Below are positions 26,463 through 35,750 of a stretch of DNA of 46,872 nucleotides, one piece after another; within the stretch, counting starts at the first letter, position 1, and each line of letters begins with the position of its first letter. The notes under the pieces are model-generated. The model was not told the origin of the DNA, did not search any database, and was given only the letters and a program-made list of their open reading frames with translations. Where the stretch lies: NCBI GenBank assembly GCA_030123765.1, contig JASJXX010000010.1, forward strand, positions 1 through 46,872. Reading direction: 5' to 3'. Both the position numbers and the translations under genes were made by a program. This stretch comes from Actinomycetota bacterium (GTDB lineage: Bacteria > Actinomycetota > Acidimicrobiia > Spongiisociales > UBA5794).

Positions 26463-26831
26463 GTGGTGGAGGACCCGACGATCCTGTACGTACAGACGCA
26501 CGGAACCGACGAGATGCCCAAGGCGGCGACGCCATTCTATCTCGCAACGGCCGCGGCGGCCATGGACATGGAAGTCTCGATCTACTTCACGATGCTCGGG
26601 CCGTCGTTGCTCCGCAAGGACAGCGGAGAGCTCACCGTCAAAGATGGCGGCGCAGCACTCTCGACGTTCATAGACCAAGCCCAGGGAATCGGAGTCAGGT
26701 TCCTCGTATGCCAACCGTCGCTGGACCTCAACGACCTCAAGATGGAGGACCTCATCGATGGTGTCGAGATGATTGGCGGCGCTGCGTTCAACGAGATGGC
26801 AGCCGAAGCAGACGCGGTGATCAGTTTCTGA
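26463..26831 (+). CDS. dsrE3: DsrE3-type sulfur-transfer protein
   Basis: A 122-residue DsrE-fold protein. ILYVQTHGTDEMPKAATPF is the first strand and loop, and GVRFLVCQPSLDL carries the single conserved cysteine C83 expected to hold the persulfide. DsrE3-type proteins exchange sulfur with TusA in sHdr organisms. GTG 26463 follows GAAGGAGGG. Its stop overlaps the ATG of shdrC1 (TGATG), so translation is coupled and delivery to the sHdr complex is likely. Confidence 0.85.
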   Translation: MVEDPTILYVQTHGTDEMPKAATPFYLATAAAAMDMEVSIYFTMLGPSLLRKDSGELTVKDGGAALSTFIDQAQGIGVRFLVCQPSLDLNDLKMEDLIDGVEMIGGAAFNEMAAEADAVISF

Positions 26832-27565
26832 TGTCGACTATGGCCCCTCCGATGCCGTTCACCGCTGACCGTGGAGCGACGCTCGCGCCGAACAGCTACG
26901 TCGATGTTCCGTACGAGGAGAAACTGCGCCTCTGGGAGGAAGTGAAGTCGGACGACCGATTCCCCGACTACCTGTACGGATGCTACGACTGCGGGATCTG
27001 CGTCGCGGCCTGCCCTTCAGCAAAGTACTACGACTTCTCGCCGAGGAAGATCGCCCAGGCAGCTGCTCGCGAAGATGTGGAACTCATCTACGAGCAGATG
27101 AATGACGATGTGTGGAACTGTTCGCAGTGCTTCTCCTGCAACCGATGCCCGAGGCAGAACTCGCCCGGTGGTCTGATCACGTTGTTGAGGGAGGTGTCGG
27201 TCAAGAACGGTCTCGCGAGCGCTAAGGATGCCCTCGAGGGGTACGGGCGCGTCGTGTACAAGATCATGACGACGGGTACCCAGATCTCGCCTGACATGCT
27301 CCAGCCGGACGCGTTCCCTGACTGGGGGCCGGATGTCGAAAAGACGTCAGACAATCTCGATCTGTGGAGGCGAGCACTCCCGCCAGAGACGCTGCACACG
27401 ACCGAGACGAGCTGGGTGGTTTCGGACGAAACGCTCATCGAGCTGTACCTCATCTGGTTGCACTCAGACGTGATGGACATAATCAAAGAAGCTGACGAGG
27501 GTCTGCACATGATCATCCTCGATGTGATGGAGGAGACCCTCGAAGACGCCGGGTACGAGGTCTAG
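26831..27565 (+). CDS. shdrC1: sHdrC1, iron-sulfur subunit of sHdr complex
   Basis: A 244-residue HdrC-like protein with two [4Fe-4S] sites: CYDCGICVAACP (C51, C54, C57, C61) and CSQCFSCNRCP (C97, C100, C103, C106). The second has CxxCxxCxxCP spacing instead of the usual final CxxxCP. The rest is helical. It should pass electrons between sHdrA and sHdrB within the cytoplasmic complex that oxidizes protein-bound sulfane sulfur. I begin it at ATG 26831, which overlaps the dsrE3 stop; the frame upstream lies in dsrE2/dsrE3 sequence and is not coding here. Confidence 0.9.
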   Translation: MSTMAPPMPFTADRGATLAPNSYVDVPYEEKLRLWEEVKSDDRFPDYLYGCYDCGICVAACPSAKYYDFSPRKIAQAAAREDVELIYEQMNDDVWNCSQCFSCNRCPRQNSPGGLITLLREVSVKNGLASAKDALEGYGRVVYKIMTTGTQISPDMLQPDAFPDWGPDVEKTSDNLDLWRRALPPETLHTTETSWVVSDETLIELYLIWLHSDVMDIIKEADEGLHMIILDVMEETLEDAGYEV

Positions 27566-27575
27566 GAGCCCAACG

Positions 27576-28772
27576 ATGTCCACAGAGCCAACTTTCATCC
27601 CACTCGACGCGATTCGAAGGGCCCCTGTGCCCGATCCGGCGAACGCCCCTACCGAGGATATCCGGGAGCTCCTCTTCGATTTGGAGGACGCGGGGGAACT
27701 GATCGTTCAGCGGGTGCCGGAACCCTACGTCGAAGTTATGACCAAGTACGGGCGCATGAAGAAGATCCCTCTCGACAAGACGTGGCACCACAAGTCGTGC
27801 GGCCAGTGCGGCCACATCCCCGGCTACTCGACGTCAATTTTCTGGTTGAACCGCCAGTTTGGGATGAGCTATGACGACCCGACAGACCAGACGTCGTGCA
27901 CGGCGTGGAACTACTACGCGTCAGCAACATCGAACGCCGTTGCACAAGCGGCCGTAGCGTCGCGGAACTTCGCCGCAGCATACGCGACCGGCTTCTACCC
28001 GATGATTCACTGCGGCACCTCCTACGGCCATTACAAGGAGACCCGAGCCGAACTCGTCCACCATCCGGAGTTGCGGCGCAAGGTCCGCGACATCATGGCG
28101 AAGCTGAACAAGCCGCTCATCGTTCCCGAAGAGATCGTCCACTACTCCGAGTGGATCCATGTCATGAGAGACAAGATCGCCGAGAGGCAGGTACGCGATT
28201 TCTCAAGCATCACCGCCTCGATTCACCCTGCGTGCCATTACTACAAACTCGTCACAGAGGATGCAATCTACGATCCGGACATCTACGGCGGCCAGCGCAC
28301 AGCAACCGTGACGGGGCTCGTTGAAGCCGTCGGATCAACGGTCGGTGACTACTCGACGTTCTTCGACTGCTGCGGCTTCGGGTTCAGGCACATCCTCGTT
28401 CAGCGCGACTTCAGCCGATCGTTCGCCACCCAGCGCAAGATCGAGATCATGAAGGAAGAAGCGAACCCCGATGTTGTGATCACCCACGACACCGGCTGCG
28501 TCACGACCCTGGACAAGAGCCAGTTCGCGGCGAAGGCCCATCAACGCAACGTCGGAGTGCCGGTGCTCTCGGACGCACAATTCGCCGCGCTCGCAATGGG
28601 AGCCCATCCGTACCGGGTTGTGCAATTGCACTGGCATGCGACCGACTACACCGCACTCCTCGAGAAGATGGGCATCGACTGGGAGCAGTCCTGGGCAGAG
28701 TTCGAATCGGACCTGAAGCGCATTGAGAGTGGCGAGATCGAGTACCTGAGTTGGGAGGACGCGGATGCGTAG
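27576..28772 (+). CDS. shdrB1: sHdrB1, CCG-domain subunit
   Basis: A 398-residue HdrB-like protein. Cysteines C75 and C78 (KSCGQCGHIPGY) and C108 (TSCTAWNYYAS) form the first CCG-type half. HPACHYYK, FFDCCGFGFRH and HDTGCVTTLD form the second. These sets bind the noncubane [4Fe-4S] clusters at which heterodisulfide chemistry occurs in HdrB; in sHdr they are the proposed site of sulfur oxidation on lipoylated LbpA. It overlaps shdrA by eight bases. Order C1-B1-A-H matches known shdr loci. Confidence 0.9.
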   Translation: MSTEPTFIPLDAIRRAPVPDPANAPTEDIRELLFDLEDAGELIVQRVPEPYVEVMTKYGRMKKIPLDKTWHHKSCGQCGHIPGYSTSIFWLNRQFGMSYDDPTDQTSCTAWNYYASATSNAVAQAAVASRNFAAAYATGFYPMIHCGTSYGHYKETRAELVHHPELRRKVRDIMAKLNKPLIVPEEIVHYSEWIHVMRDKIAERQVRDFSSITASIHPACHYYKLVTEDAIYDPDIYGGQRTATVTGLVEAVGSTVGDYSTFFDCCGFGFRHILVQRDFSRSFATQRKIEIMKEEANPDVVITHDTGCVTTLDKSQFAAKAHQRNVGVPVLSDAQFAALAMGAHPYRVVQLHWHATDYTALLEKMGIDWEQSWAEFESDLKRIESGEIEYLSWEDADA

Positions 28773-29823
28773 TGATCGTGTGGTTGTCGTGGGCGCCGGA
28801 CCTGCCGGGCTCGAGGCAGCGAGGCTCGCTGCTGAGCTCGGAAGCCCGGTGACGTTGGTCGAGAAGAACGAAGTCGCCGGCGGCATGCCTATCCACGCGC
28901 ATTATGCAACGTTGACACACCATTTTCGTTCCGCAGAGGGAGCGATGCGCGAGATGATCGACGCGGTTACCTCGAACGAGCTCGTTGAGATCCGCACCGG
29001 CACAGAGATCACATCCGTCAGCGGTTCCGTTGGTGAGTTCACGATCACCGTGGCGTCGAATGGAACGACAGAGGTTGTCGAAGCAGGCGCGATCATCCTG
29101 GCTACCGGCTTCCAGCACTTTGATCCATCTCGCGAGACGCAGCAGTACCAGTACTACGAGTTCCCCGACGTCATCACGATCGTCGACGCGGAGAAGATGC
29201 TCAAAGAGGAGAACTTCGTCACTCCCACAACAGGCAAGCCCCCCGAGCGAGTTGCGTTCATCCAGTGCGTCGGATCAAGGGATCGCCAGATCGGCAACGA
29301 GTACTGCTCCAAGGTCTGCTGCGGGATCTCTTCGAAGCAGGCGATCGAGATCCGCAAGATGGTGCCGAACGCGAGGGTGTTCATCTTCTACATCGACATG
29401 CGGATGTACGGCTACTGGGAGAACGAGATCTACTGGCCGGCCCAGGAGGAGTACAAGGTGAACTATGTCAAGGGCATCATCACCGAGATCCTCTCCAAGA
29501 ACGGAAGGCTCGTCATCCGCGGGGAGGACACCACGATGGGCCGACCTATGGAGATCCCGATAGATATCGCCATTCTCTCGGTCGGTATGGAGCCGAGCGC
29601 AGGTACCCGCACAATGGCGAAGATCCTTGGCCTGACGTCAAACAAGTACGGCTTCATCGAGACAGACCGTGACATCCTCGACACGGTGACGACCACCGTG
29701 CCGGGTGTCTACGCTGCCGGGGCCGCAACAGGGCCTGCCGATCTCGACGACTCGATCGCGTCGGCTGGCGCCGCAGCAGCCAAGGCCGTCTCCTTGCTGA
29801 GAACCACGGCGGTGACGGTGTGA
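28765..29823 (+). CDS. shdrA: sHdrA flavoprotein subunit
   Basis: A 352-residue HdrA-like flavoprotein, much shorter than the methanogen HdrA, as expected for sHdrA. VVVVGAGPAGLEAARLAAELG is the dinucleotide fold, AIILATGFQHFD and the late GVYAAGAATGPADL complete the FAD domain. IQCVGSRDRQ and YCSKVCCGIS supply C168, C181, C185 and C186 for one [4Fe-4S] cluster. It lacks the N-terminal and ferredoxin domains of bifurcating HdrA, so electron bifurcation on this subunit is unlikely. Start and stop overlap both neighbours. Confidence 0.9.
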   Translation: MRSDRVVVVGAGPAGLEAARLAAELGSPVTLVEKNEVAGGMPIHAHYATLTHHFRSAEGAMREMIDAVTSNELVEIRTGTEITSVSGSVGEFTITVASNGTTEVVEAGAIILATGFQHFDPSRETQQYQYYEFPDVITIVDAEKMLKEENFVTPTTGKPPERVAFIQCVGSRDRQIGNEYCSKVCCGISSKQAIEIRKMVPNARVFIFYIDMRMYGYWENEIYWPAQEEYKVNYVKGIITEILSKNGRLVIRGEDTTMGRPMEIPIDIAILSVGMEPSAGTRTMAKILGLTSNKYGFIETDRDILDTVTTTVPGVYAAGAATGPADLDDSIASAGAAAAKAVSLLRTTAVTV

Positions 29824-30599
29824 CAGGTGATCCGGTCCTCGTCGGGCAGGTCATTGATACGCCGACCGCCCAGGAATTCACACGACTCGCTCTTGAGAAG
29901 GTCTCTGAGCATGACCTGGGAGACATCGCTGCGCTCCTCACAGACAAGTCCGCTTTCTTCGTCGCGATCTTCGGGCCGGACACGATCGACAACCTTGATG
30001 AGGGTGCCGCCATGGCGTCGCTGAAGTACGTCTTCTCGACGCGCAGGCGAGCAGAGGTGATCCTCACGACGCTGACAGTCGACGGCTACCGGCGCGCGGT
30101 CAGAGGCCTGCTCTACGCGGAGATGTCGCCCGGGGAGCGCCTCGAGGTGTTCTCCGAACTCATCGACGGTGTCGGGCGCGGCCTGGCGGAGGGGACGGGC
30201 CGCGACCTCGGTTCCGAGATCCTCCACTTCACGGACCCGGACCGCTACTGGCTCTGGACACGCTGGGTATGGAATCCCTCCACGGGGACCGGGGCCCTCC
30301 CGCTCGTCGTGATGGAGGAGATCGACCTCGATGGCGGCACCGTGGCCGAGACCTACCGCCGTGTCGGGCTCGCGTGCGCTTTCCTGAACGATGTCGGGGA
30401 GGCCGCCGGTTTCCGTACCAAGGGGTACGGCGTCTTCGGTACCGACGTCTTCCTGGCGTCCGTCTACGGGGTGTACATGTACACGACGCTGCGTATGCGA
30501 ATGACTCAGGAGTTCAACAGGATCGTCCCTGAGCTGGCCGACCTCGTGCAACGGCTACTCGGCGTAAACCGCACGCCACCGATCGCGGAGGTTGCCTAG
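29820..30599 (+). CDS. shdrH: sHdrH, accessory protein of sHdr
   Basis: A 259-residue protein without metal-binding motifs or membrane segments, positioned exactly where sHdrH lies in shdr loci (after A). It is acidic and mostly helical; WLWTRWVWNPSTGTG and GYGVFGTDVFLASVYG are its most distinctive stretches. GTG 29820 overlaps the shdrA stop (GTGA), and its own TAG overlaps the GTG of the next gene. The role of sHdrH is unresolved; a structural or assembly function is assumed. Identification rests more on synteny than on motifs. Confidence 0.7.
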   Translation: MTGDPVLVGQVIDTPTAQEFTRLALEKVSEHDLGDIAALLTDKSAFFVAIFGPDTIDNLDEGAAMASLKYVFSTRRRAEVILTTLTVDGYRRAVRGLLYAEMSPGERLEVFSELIDGVGRGLAEGTGRDLGSEILHFTDPDRYWLWTRWVWNPSTGTGALPLVVMEEIDLDGGTVAETYRRVGLACAFLNDVGEAAGFRTKGYGVFGTDVFLASVYGVYMYTTLRMRMTQEFNRIVPELADLVQRLLGVNRTPPIAEVA

Positions 30600-31891
30600 T
30601 GGGTACCGAGGTAAGTCCAAAGATCGATCCGTCGAGGGTCATGGAGCACGAGCACTACGAGCTCGAGGGTGTCGACATCTCCGGTCATTGGAACCGGATG
30701 TTTGAACAGCGAGTCATCTTTGACTACGACATTGAGCAGCTCGATCGTGTCACCGCGCTCGACGGTGGCGAGTCGATGGGCTGGTGCTATCAGTGCTCCC
30801 AGTGCACCGCCGTCTGCCCCGTTGATCACGTCGGCGACTACGGGCCGCGCAAGATCTATCGCAAGCTCCAGGTCGGCATGGACTTCTTCACGAGCGACGA
30901 CCTGTGGCTGTGCACTACCTGCGCGAACTGTCTGCGCGTCTGCCCCAAAGAGGTCGACATGCTTCAGATCATTCCTGCCGCTCGCAAGGAGGCTGTGCTC
31001 GAGGGCGCCGTTCCTTCCGAGCTCCAGGAGGTGTTTGAGAAGACTGCCCGATACGGCAACCCGCTCGGGAAGAACCCGAAACGTCGTGTGGCGTGGACGA
31101 AAGGCCTCGACGTCGAAGTACCGATCATCGCTGATCTCGACCGCAAGGTGGACGTGCTGTGGTGGGTGAGCGACTACCCGTCCTACCACCCGCGTGGGAT
31201 GGAGGCGTCGCGGAGCCTTGCCCGGGTGCTCACGCACCTGGGAGTCGACTTCGCGATCCTCGGAGCCGAGGAGCGTCACGACGGCGACTCGATGCTCCGC
31301 GCGGGAGAGGAAGGCCTCTTCGAGATGCTCGCCGACCAGAACATCGAAACACTCAACAAGTACGAATTCGATCTCTTACTGACCACCGACCCGCACGCGT
31401 ACAACGCGTTCCTTCACGAATACCCGCAGAGGGGCGGCACCTACAAGGTGGAGCACTACTCCACATACCTCGCGGAGCGAATCGAGGAGCTCGGGCTCTC
31501 CCACGACGTCGGGGGCAGAGTCACCTTCCACGACCCGTGCTACCTCGGGCGCCAGAACGGCGTGTACGACGAGCCACGCGCGCTGATCGAGGCTCTCCCG
31601 GGCGTGGAACTGGTCGAGATGTGGCGCAACCGTCAGAACGGCTACTGCTGTGGGGGTGGAGGCGGCGGAATGTGGCTCGACGGGCTCGCGGCGGAGAACC
31701 AGTCGATGCGCCTATCAGAGAAACGCGTGCTTGAAGCCGTCGAGACAGGGGCAGACACGCTGTGTGTCGTCTGCCCGTACGAGGTGTCCCGCTTCGAGGA
31801 TGCCGTCAAATCGACGAACAACGACGGTGCCCTTGTGGTGCGCGACATCTCAGAGCTGCTAGCGACAGCCCTGGGTCTGGCAACGAACTGA
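30599..31891 (+). CDS. shdrB3: sHdrB3, fused HdrC-HdrB subunit
   Basis: A 430-residue fusion. The N-terminal part carries two [4Fe-4S] sites, CYQCSQCTAVCP (C63-C73) and CTTCANCLRVCP (C105-C115), as in HdrC. The C-terminal part has CCG-type motifs DPCYLGRQNGVYDEPR and YCCGGGGGGMW, then VVCPYEVSRFED. Type II sHdr systems replace separate C2 and B2 subunits with such a fusion and associate with EtfAB, which indeed follows. The protein closely resembles the C-terminal half of the membrane oxidoreductase at 33642, suggesting common origin. Confidence 0.88.
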   Translation: MGTEVSPKIDPSRVMEHEHYELEGVDISGHWNRMFEQRVIFDYDIEQLDRVTALDGGESMGWCYQCSQCTAVCPVDHVGDYGPRKIYRKLQVGMDFFTSDDLWLCTTCANCLRVCPKEVDMLQIIPAARKEAVLEGAVPSELQEVFEKTARYGNPLGKNPKRRVAWTKGLDVEVPIIADLDRKVDVLWWVSDYPSYHPRGMEASRSLARVLTHLGVDFAILGAEERHDGDSMLRAGEEGLFEMLADQNIETLNKYEFDLLLTTDPHAYNAFLHEYPQRGGTYKVEHYSTYLAERIEELGLSHDVGGRVTFHDPCYLGRQNGVYDEPRALIEALPGVELVEMWRNRQNGYCCGGGGGGMWLDGLAAENQSMRLSEKRVLEAVETGADTLCVVCPYEVSRFEDAVKSTNNDGALVVRDISELLATALGLATN

Positions 31892-31911
31892 CAAGCAAAG
31901 TAGGAGTGGGA

Positions 31912-32676
31912 ATGAAGATCGCGGTGCTGATGCGGGCTGTGCCCGACCCGGTGGAGGAACTCGAGATCGGAGACGACGGTGTCGACCTCGACCGGGACTT
32001 CCTGGGATACGTGCTCAACGAGTTCGATGACCACGCGCTTGAGGAGGGCCTCCTTCTCCGGGAGGAGACCGGCGGGTCACTGACGGCGTACGCGATCGGT
32101 ACGGCAGACGAGGTCACCCAGATGCTCCACACCGCGATTGCGAAAGGTGCAGACTCCGCGAAGCAGCTCGGGGAGGATCTCGACGTCATCGATGCCCACG
32201 CGCAAGCCGCGGCCTTCGTCGACGCGGTGCGTGACACCGGCTTCGATCTGATCCTCTCCGGAGTTCAGGCTTCGGACGAGCTCGACGGTCAGGTCGCCAT
32301 GCTCGTCGCTGCAGCACTGGGGCTGCCCCACATCTCCGTCGTCGTGTCTGCGACGCCTCACGAGGCAGGCCTCAAGGTCACGAAGGAGTATTGGGCGGGC
32401 ATCACGGCCGAGTACGAGATCGATCTGCCGGCTGTACTCGGAGTCCAGACAGCCCGCGAGGCACCGAGATACGTCGCTGTTGCCCGCATCAGGCAGGCAC
32501 AGGAGTCCGGTGCTCTCGAGTCGCTCGATCTCGATCAGCCCGATCCCGCCGGACGCATCCGGGTCACCGCTATGCGGTTGTCCGAGACCGGTGACGGCGC
32601 CGAGATGATCGAGGGTGACGAAGAAGCGGCTGCCGAACGGGTCTACGAGATCCTGGCTTCGGCCGGCGTGGTGTAG
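31912..32676 (+). CDS. etfB: Electron transfer flavoprotein beta subunit
   Basis: A 254-residue EtfB. KIAVLMRAVPDP opens the protein, a Rossmann-like alpha/beta domain follows, and DLILSGVQASDELDGQVAMLVAAALGLP is the characteristic central block. It should bind AMP or a second flavin at the interface with EtfA. ATG 31912 has AGGAG upstream at a good distance. Placement between shdrB3 and a membrane ETF oxidoreductase indicates that it takes electrons from the sHdr complex. Whether this pair is bifurcating cannot be read here. Confidence 0.9.
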   Translation: MKIAVLMRAVPDPVEELEIGDDGVDLDRDFLGYVLNEFDDHALEEGLLLREETGGSLTAYAIGTADEVTQMLHTAIAKGADSAKQLGEDLDVIDAHAQAAAFVDAVRDTGFDLILSGVQASDELDGQVAMLVAAALGLPHISVVVSATPHEAGLKVTKEYWAGITAEYEIDLPAVLGVQTAREAPRYVAVARIRQAQESGALESLDLDQPDPAGRIRVTAMRLSETGDGAEMIEGDEEAAAERVYEILASAGVV

Positions 32677-32685
32677 GGAGACGAC

Positions 32686-33645
32686 ATGGCAGAGAACATT
32701 CTCGTATACGTGGAGCACCTCAATGGTGAAGTCACGGACGCCTCATTCGGACTGATTGCCCTTGCGAGGCAATTGGCCTCAGTGAACGGGGCGAGCGTTG
32801 AGGCCGCGATAATCGGTGGCGGCGCACATGGACTCGCTGCGAAACTCGCGGGAGCGGACACGATCCTCGTTGGCGACACCGACACGTTCGGTGACTTCAA
32901 CCCCCAGGGCCACTCGGAAGTCTTCGCAGCCCTCGTGACATCCCGAGAACCCGCCATCACGCTCGTGCCGTACACCTCGGTGGGAATGGACATCGCGAGC
33001 CTGACGGCTGCAACCTGCAATCTCCCCCTCGTCTCCTACTGCCTCAGCGTCGACGCGCAGGACACGCTGTCAGCGACCTGCCAGCTCTACGGCGGAAAGG
33101 TGGAAGTGGACGTCGAGGTTGAGGGCGACCGCGCCATTTTCGCGATGCTCGCCGGCTGTGCCAGCCCGGACGAGGGGCGGAGCGGCGGTGCCGGGGTGGT
33201 CGAGTCGATAGATGTCGCCGTGCCTGACCTCGGTATCACGTTCGTGTCACTCACCGAGCCCGAGAGCGGCGACGTCGACATCACGACGGAGGACATCCTC
33301 GTCGCGATCGGTCGTGGCATCGAGTCGGAGGACAACATCGAAGAGGCCCAGGAGCTCGCCGATGCACTCGGGGCTGCCCTTGCTGCGTCGCGGCCGATCA
33401 TCGACCAGGGCTGGCTCCCGAAGAGCCGCCAGGTCGGTAAGTCAGGGCTCTCCGTGAAACCGAAGGTCTACCTCGCACTCGGCATCTCGGGCGCCCCTGA
33501 GCATCTCGAAGGGATGCGTGACTCTTCGACGATCATCGCGGTGAACTCCGATCCCCAGGCGCCGATCTTCGGTGTCGCCCACTACGGCTGGGTCGGGGAC
33601 ATATTCGACTTCATGCCAGAGCTCACCGCCCGGCTCGAAGGTTGA
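32686..33645 (+). CDS. etfA: Electron transfer flavoprotein alpha subunit
   Basis: A 319-residue EtfA with the canonical C-terminal FAD domain: SRPIIDQGWLPKSRQVG, VKPKVYLALGISGAPEHLEGM and INSD-like AVNSDPQAPIFGVAHYGWVGD. The N-terminal domain is shorter and more divergent. It should hold the electron-carrying FAD and dock to the membrane oxidoreductase encoded next. Its stop overlaps that gene's TTG start by four bases (TTGA), implying balanced synthesis. Confidence 0.93.
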   Translation: MAENILVYVEHLNGEVTDASFGLIALARQLASVNGASVEAAIIGGGAHGLAAKLAGADTILVGDTDTFGDFNPQGHSEVFAALVTSREPAITLVPYTSVGMDIASLTAATCNLPLVSYCLSVDAQDTLSATCQLYGGKVEVDVEVEGDRAIFAMLAGCASPDEGRSGGAGVVESIDVAVPDLGITFVSLTEPESGDVDITTEDILVAIGRGIESEDNIEEAQELADALGAALAASRPIIDQGWLPKSRQVGKSGLSVKPKVYLALGISGAPEHLEGMRDSSTIIAVNSDPQAPIFGVAHYGWVGDIFDFMPELTARLEG

Positions 33646-35750
33646 GGGTGCTTCCTGTGATCTTCGGAGCCGGGACCGTCACGAGAGAAGTCGGGCGCGA
33701 GATCTTCCTCGGCTTCTCCGGGATCGCGATCGCGATCTTCTACCTGCTCACGACCATCGCGATCGGCCTCTTCGTGTGGGCCTTCTACCGACGATTCCGC
33801 AAATACTCGCGGGGAAGGCCTACGGCGAGGCTCAGCCTCAAGCGGTTCGTGCGCGCACTCGCAGACCTCGGATCGAACCGCACGATCGCCAAGCGGAAGC
33901 CGATCGTCGGCATCGCCCACTTCTTCGTGTTCTGGGGCTTCATCGTCCTGCTCCTCGGTACGACGATCATCGCGATCGACGTGGACATCATCGGAGTGCT
34001 ACTGGGAAGGCCGGAGTGGCAGTTCTGGCACGGCGCGTTCTACATCGGCTACGCCCTCGTGCTCGACATCTTCGGCATCGGCTTCGTCGCGGGCCTCATC
34101 ACTCTCGCCGTGGTTCGGCGGAGAAAGCCTGCGAGACTCGATTACACGAGGGTCGACGATGTCGAGGCGCAGAGGCGGGGTTACTCCCTCGACGACAACG
34201 CCTTCCTCCTGCTGCTGCTCTTCATCGGAGTGTCAGGATTCCTCCTCGAAGGGTTCCGGATCGCGGCGACGAACTATCCGAGCTTCGAGGTTGTCTCGAT
34301 CGCTGGTTGGACGATCGCGTGGCTCACGGGACCCCTCGGCGCGGCCGGGAACGACGCTGCGCGGATCGTCACGTGGTGGATCCACTCCCTGGCAGCACTT
34401 CTCTTCGTTGCGTACCTCCCCTACTCCAAGGGGATGCACATCATCGACGACGCAGCGAACCTTGCGTTCTATGAGCCGCGCTCGGCAGCGGTGCTTGCAG
34501 GTGTCGAAGATCCCGCCGCTCCCGGCTACCGGTCCATCGCAGACTTCACCTGGAAGGACCTCCTCGACCTCGATGCGTGCACGAAGTGCGGGCGGTGTCA
34601 CGAAGTCTGTCCGGCGACGGCGTCCGGGTCGCCACTCTCACCGCGGGACCTCATCCTTGATCTCCGTGAGCACGCCGACGCGAAGGCCGGGCTCAAGCTG
34701 TGGTACGGCCCCGGCGCGACACCGGGACATGGCGACGCGACCGAAGTCGCTGGCACCGTCATCGCTGCCGACACGCTCTGGGCATGCACAACCTGTATGG
34801 CATGCATGGAGGTGTGCCCCGTCGGGATCGAGCACATCCCGACCATCGTCCAGCTACGTAGACGCCTCGTCGACGTCGGCGACGTCGAGGCGGGTTTGCA
34901 GAGCGCCTTCCAGTCCCTCGCCCGCAGCGGAAACAGCTTCGGGAAGTCAGCCAAGCAGCGTGCCCGCTGGACAAAGGGCCTCGACTTCACCCTCAAGGAC
35001 GCCCGCAGGGAACCTGTCGACTATCTCTGGTTCGTCGGTGATCATGGATCCTTCGACCCGAGGGCATCCGACGTCTCGCAAGCCGTCGCAAGGCTGATGC
35101 ATGAGGCAGGTGTCGACTTCGGGATCCTCTATGACGGGGAGCGCAACACAGGCAACGACGTGCGCCGGGCAGGTGAGGAGGGACTCTTCGAGATGCTCAG
35201 GGACGCGAACGTCGAAGCATTCGAATCGGCCTCGTACCAACGCATGTTCACGACAGATCCCCACTCTCTCAACGCCCTGCGGGGTGAGTACCCGACCGAC
35301 GAGGATGTGCTCCACTACACCGCGCTCCTCGACGACTTCGTGGCCTCAGGCAGGCTCACTCTCGGGAAGCTCAACGGAAAAGCCACGTACCACGACCCCT
35401 GCTACCTCGGCAGATACCAGGATGAGTACAACGCCCCACGTCGACTCATCGAAGCGACCGGGCTCGAGGTGGTCGAGATGGGCCGCTGCCGCGAGAACAG
35501 CTTCTGCTGTGGGGCGGGTGGGGGCCGCATCTGGATGGACGACTCGTCGCTTGAGGAGCGGCCCGCCGAGAATCGGATTCGTGAGGCTGTGGCACTCGGC
35601 GACGACGTCGCCTACTTCGTCGTTTCCTGCCCGAAGGACATGATCATGTACACGGACGCCGTCAAGACGACGGGGAACGAAGGCGTGATCGAGGTCGTCG
35701 ACATCGCGCAACTCCTCGAACGCGCGATGGAGGTGGTGCCCGTTGGCTAA
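33642..35750 (+). CDS. emo: Membrane ETF:quinone oxidoreductase (EMO type)
   Basis: A 702-residue membrane protein. The first 280 residues have about five helices like the NarI/b-type cytochrome fold, with histidines in or next to them (HFFVFWG, WHGAFYIG, WWIHSLAAL, GMHI) that could ligate heme b. Next come two [4Fe-4S] motifs, CTKCGRCHEVCP and CTTCMACMEVCP, and an HdrD-like part with DPCYLGRYQDEYNAPR and FCCGAGGGRIW. This matches ETF:(methyl)menaquinone oxidoreductases described from syntrophs and actinobacteria. It would move electrons from EtfAB to the quinone pool. TTG 33642 overlaps etfA; GTG 33657 is an alternative start. Confidence 0.88.
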   Translation: MRVLPVIFGAGTVTREVGREIFLGFSGIAIAIFYLLTTIAIGLFVWAFYRRFRKYSRGRPTARLSLKRFVRALADLGSNRTIAKRKPIVGIAHFFVFWGFIVLLLGTTIIAIDVDIIGVLLGRPEWQFWHGAFYIGYALVLDIFGIGFVAGLITLAVVRRRKPARLDYTRVDDVEAQRRGYSLDDNAFLLLLLFIGVSGFLLEGFRIAATNYPSFEVVSIAGWTIAWLTGPLGAAGNDAARIVTWWIHSLAALLFVAYLPYSKGMHIIDDAANLAFYEPRSAAVLAGVEDPAAPGYRSIADFTWKDLLDLDACTKCGRCHEVCPATASGSPLSPRDLILDLREHADAKAGLKLWYGPGATPGHGDATEVAGTVIAADTLWACTTCMACMEVCPVGIEHIPTIVQLRRRLVDVGDVEAGLQSAFQSLARSGNSFGKSAKQRARWTKGLDFTLKDARREPVDYLWFVGDHGSFDPRASDVSQAVARLMHEAGVDFGILYDGERNTGNDVRRAGEEGLFEMLRDANVEAFESASYQRMFTTDPHSLNALRGEYPTDEDVLHYTALLDDFVASGRLTLGKLNGKATYHDPCYLGRYQDEYNAPRRLIEATGLEVVEMGRCRENSFCCGAGGGRIWMDDSSLEERPAENRIREAVALGDDVAYFVVSCPKDMIMYTDAVKTTGNEGVIEVVDIAQLLERAMEVVPVG

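Noticed and set aside
26831-31891. Methanogen-type heterodisulfide reductase or reverse Dsr
   Set aside because: HdrA is short and lacks bifurcation domains, there is no mvh or coenzyme M/B gene, and no dsrAB; order C1-B1-A-H-B3 plus etfAB fits type II sHdr.
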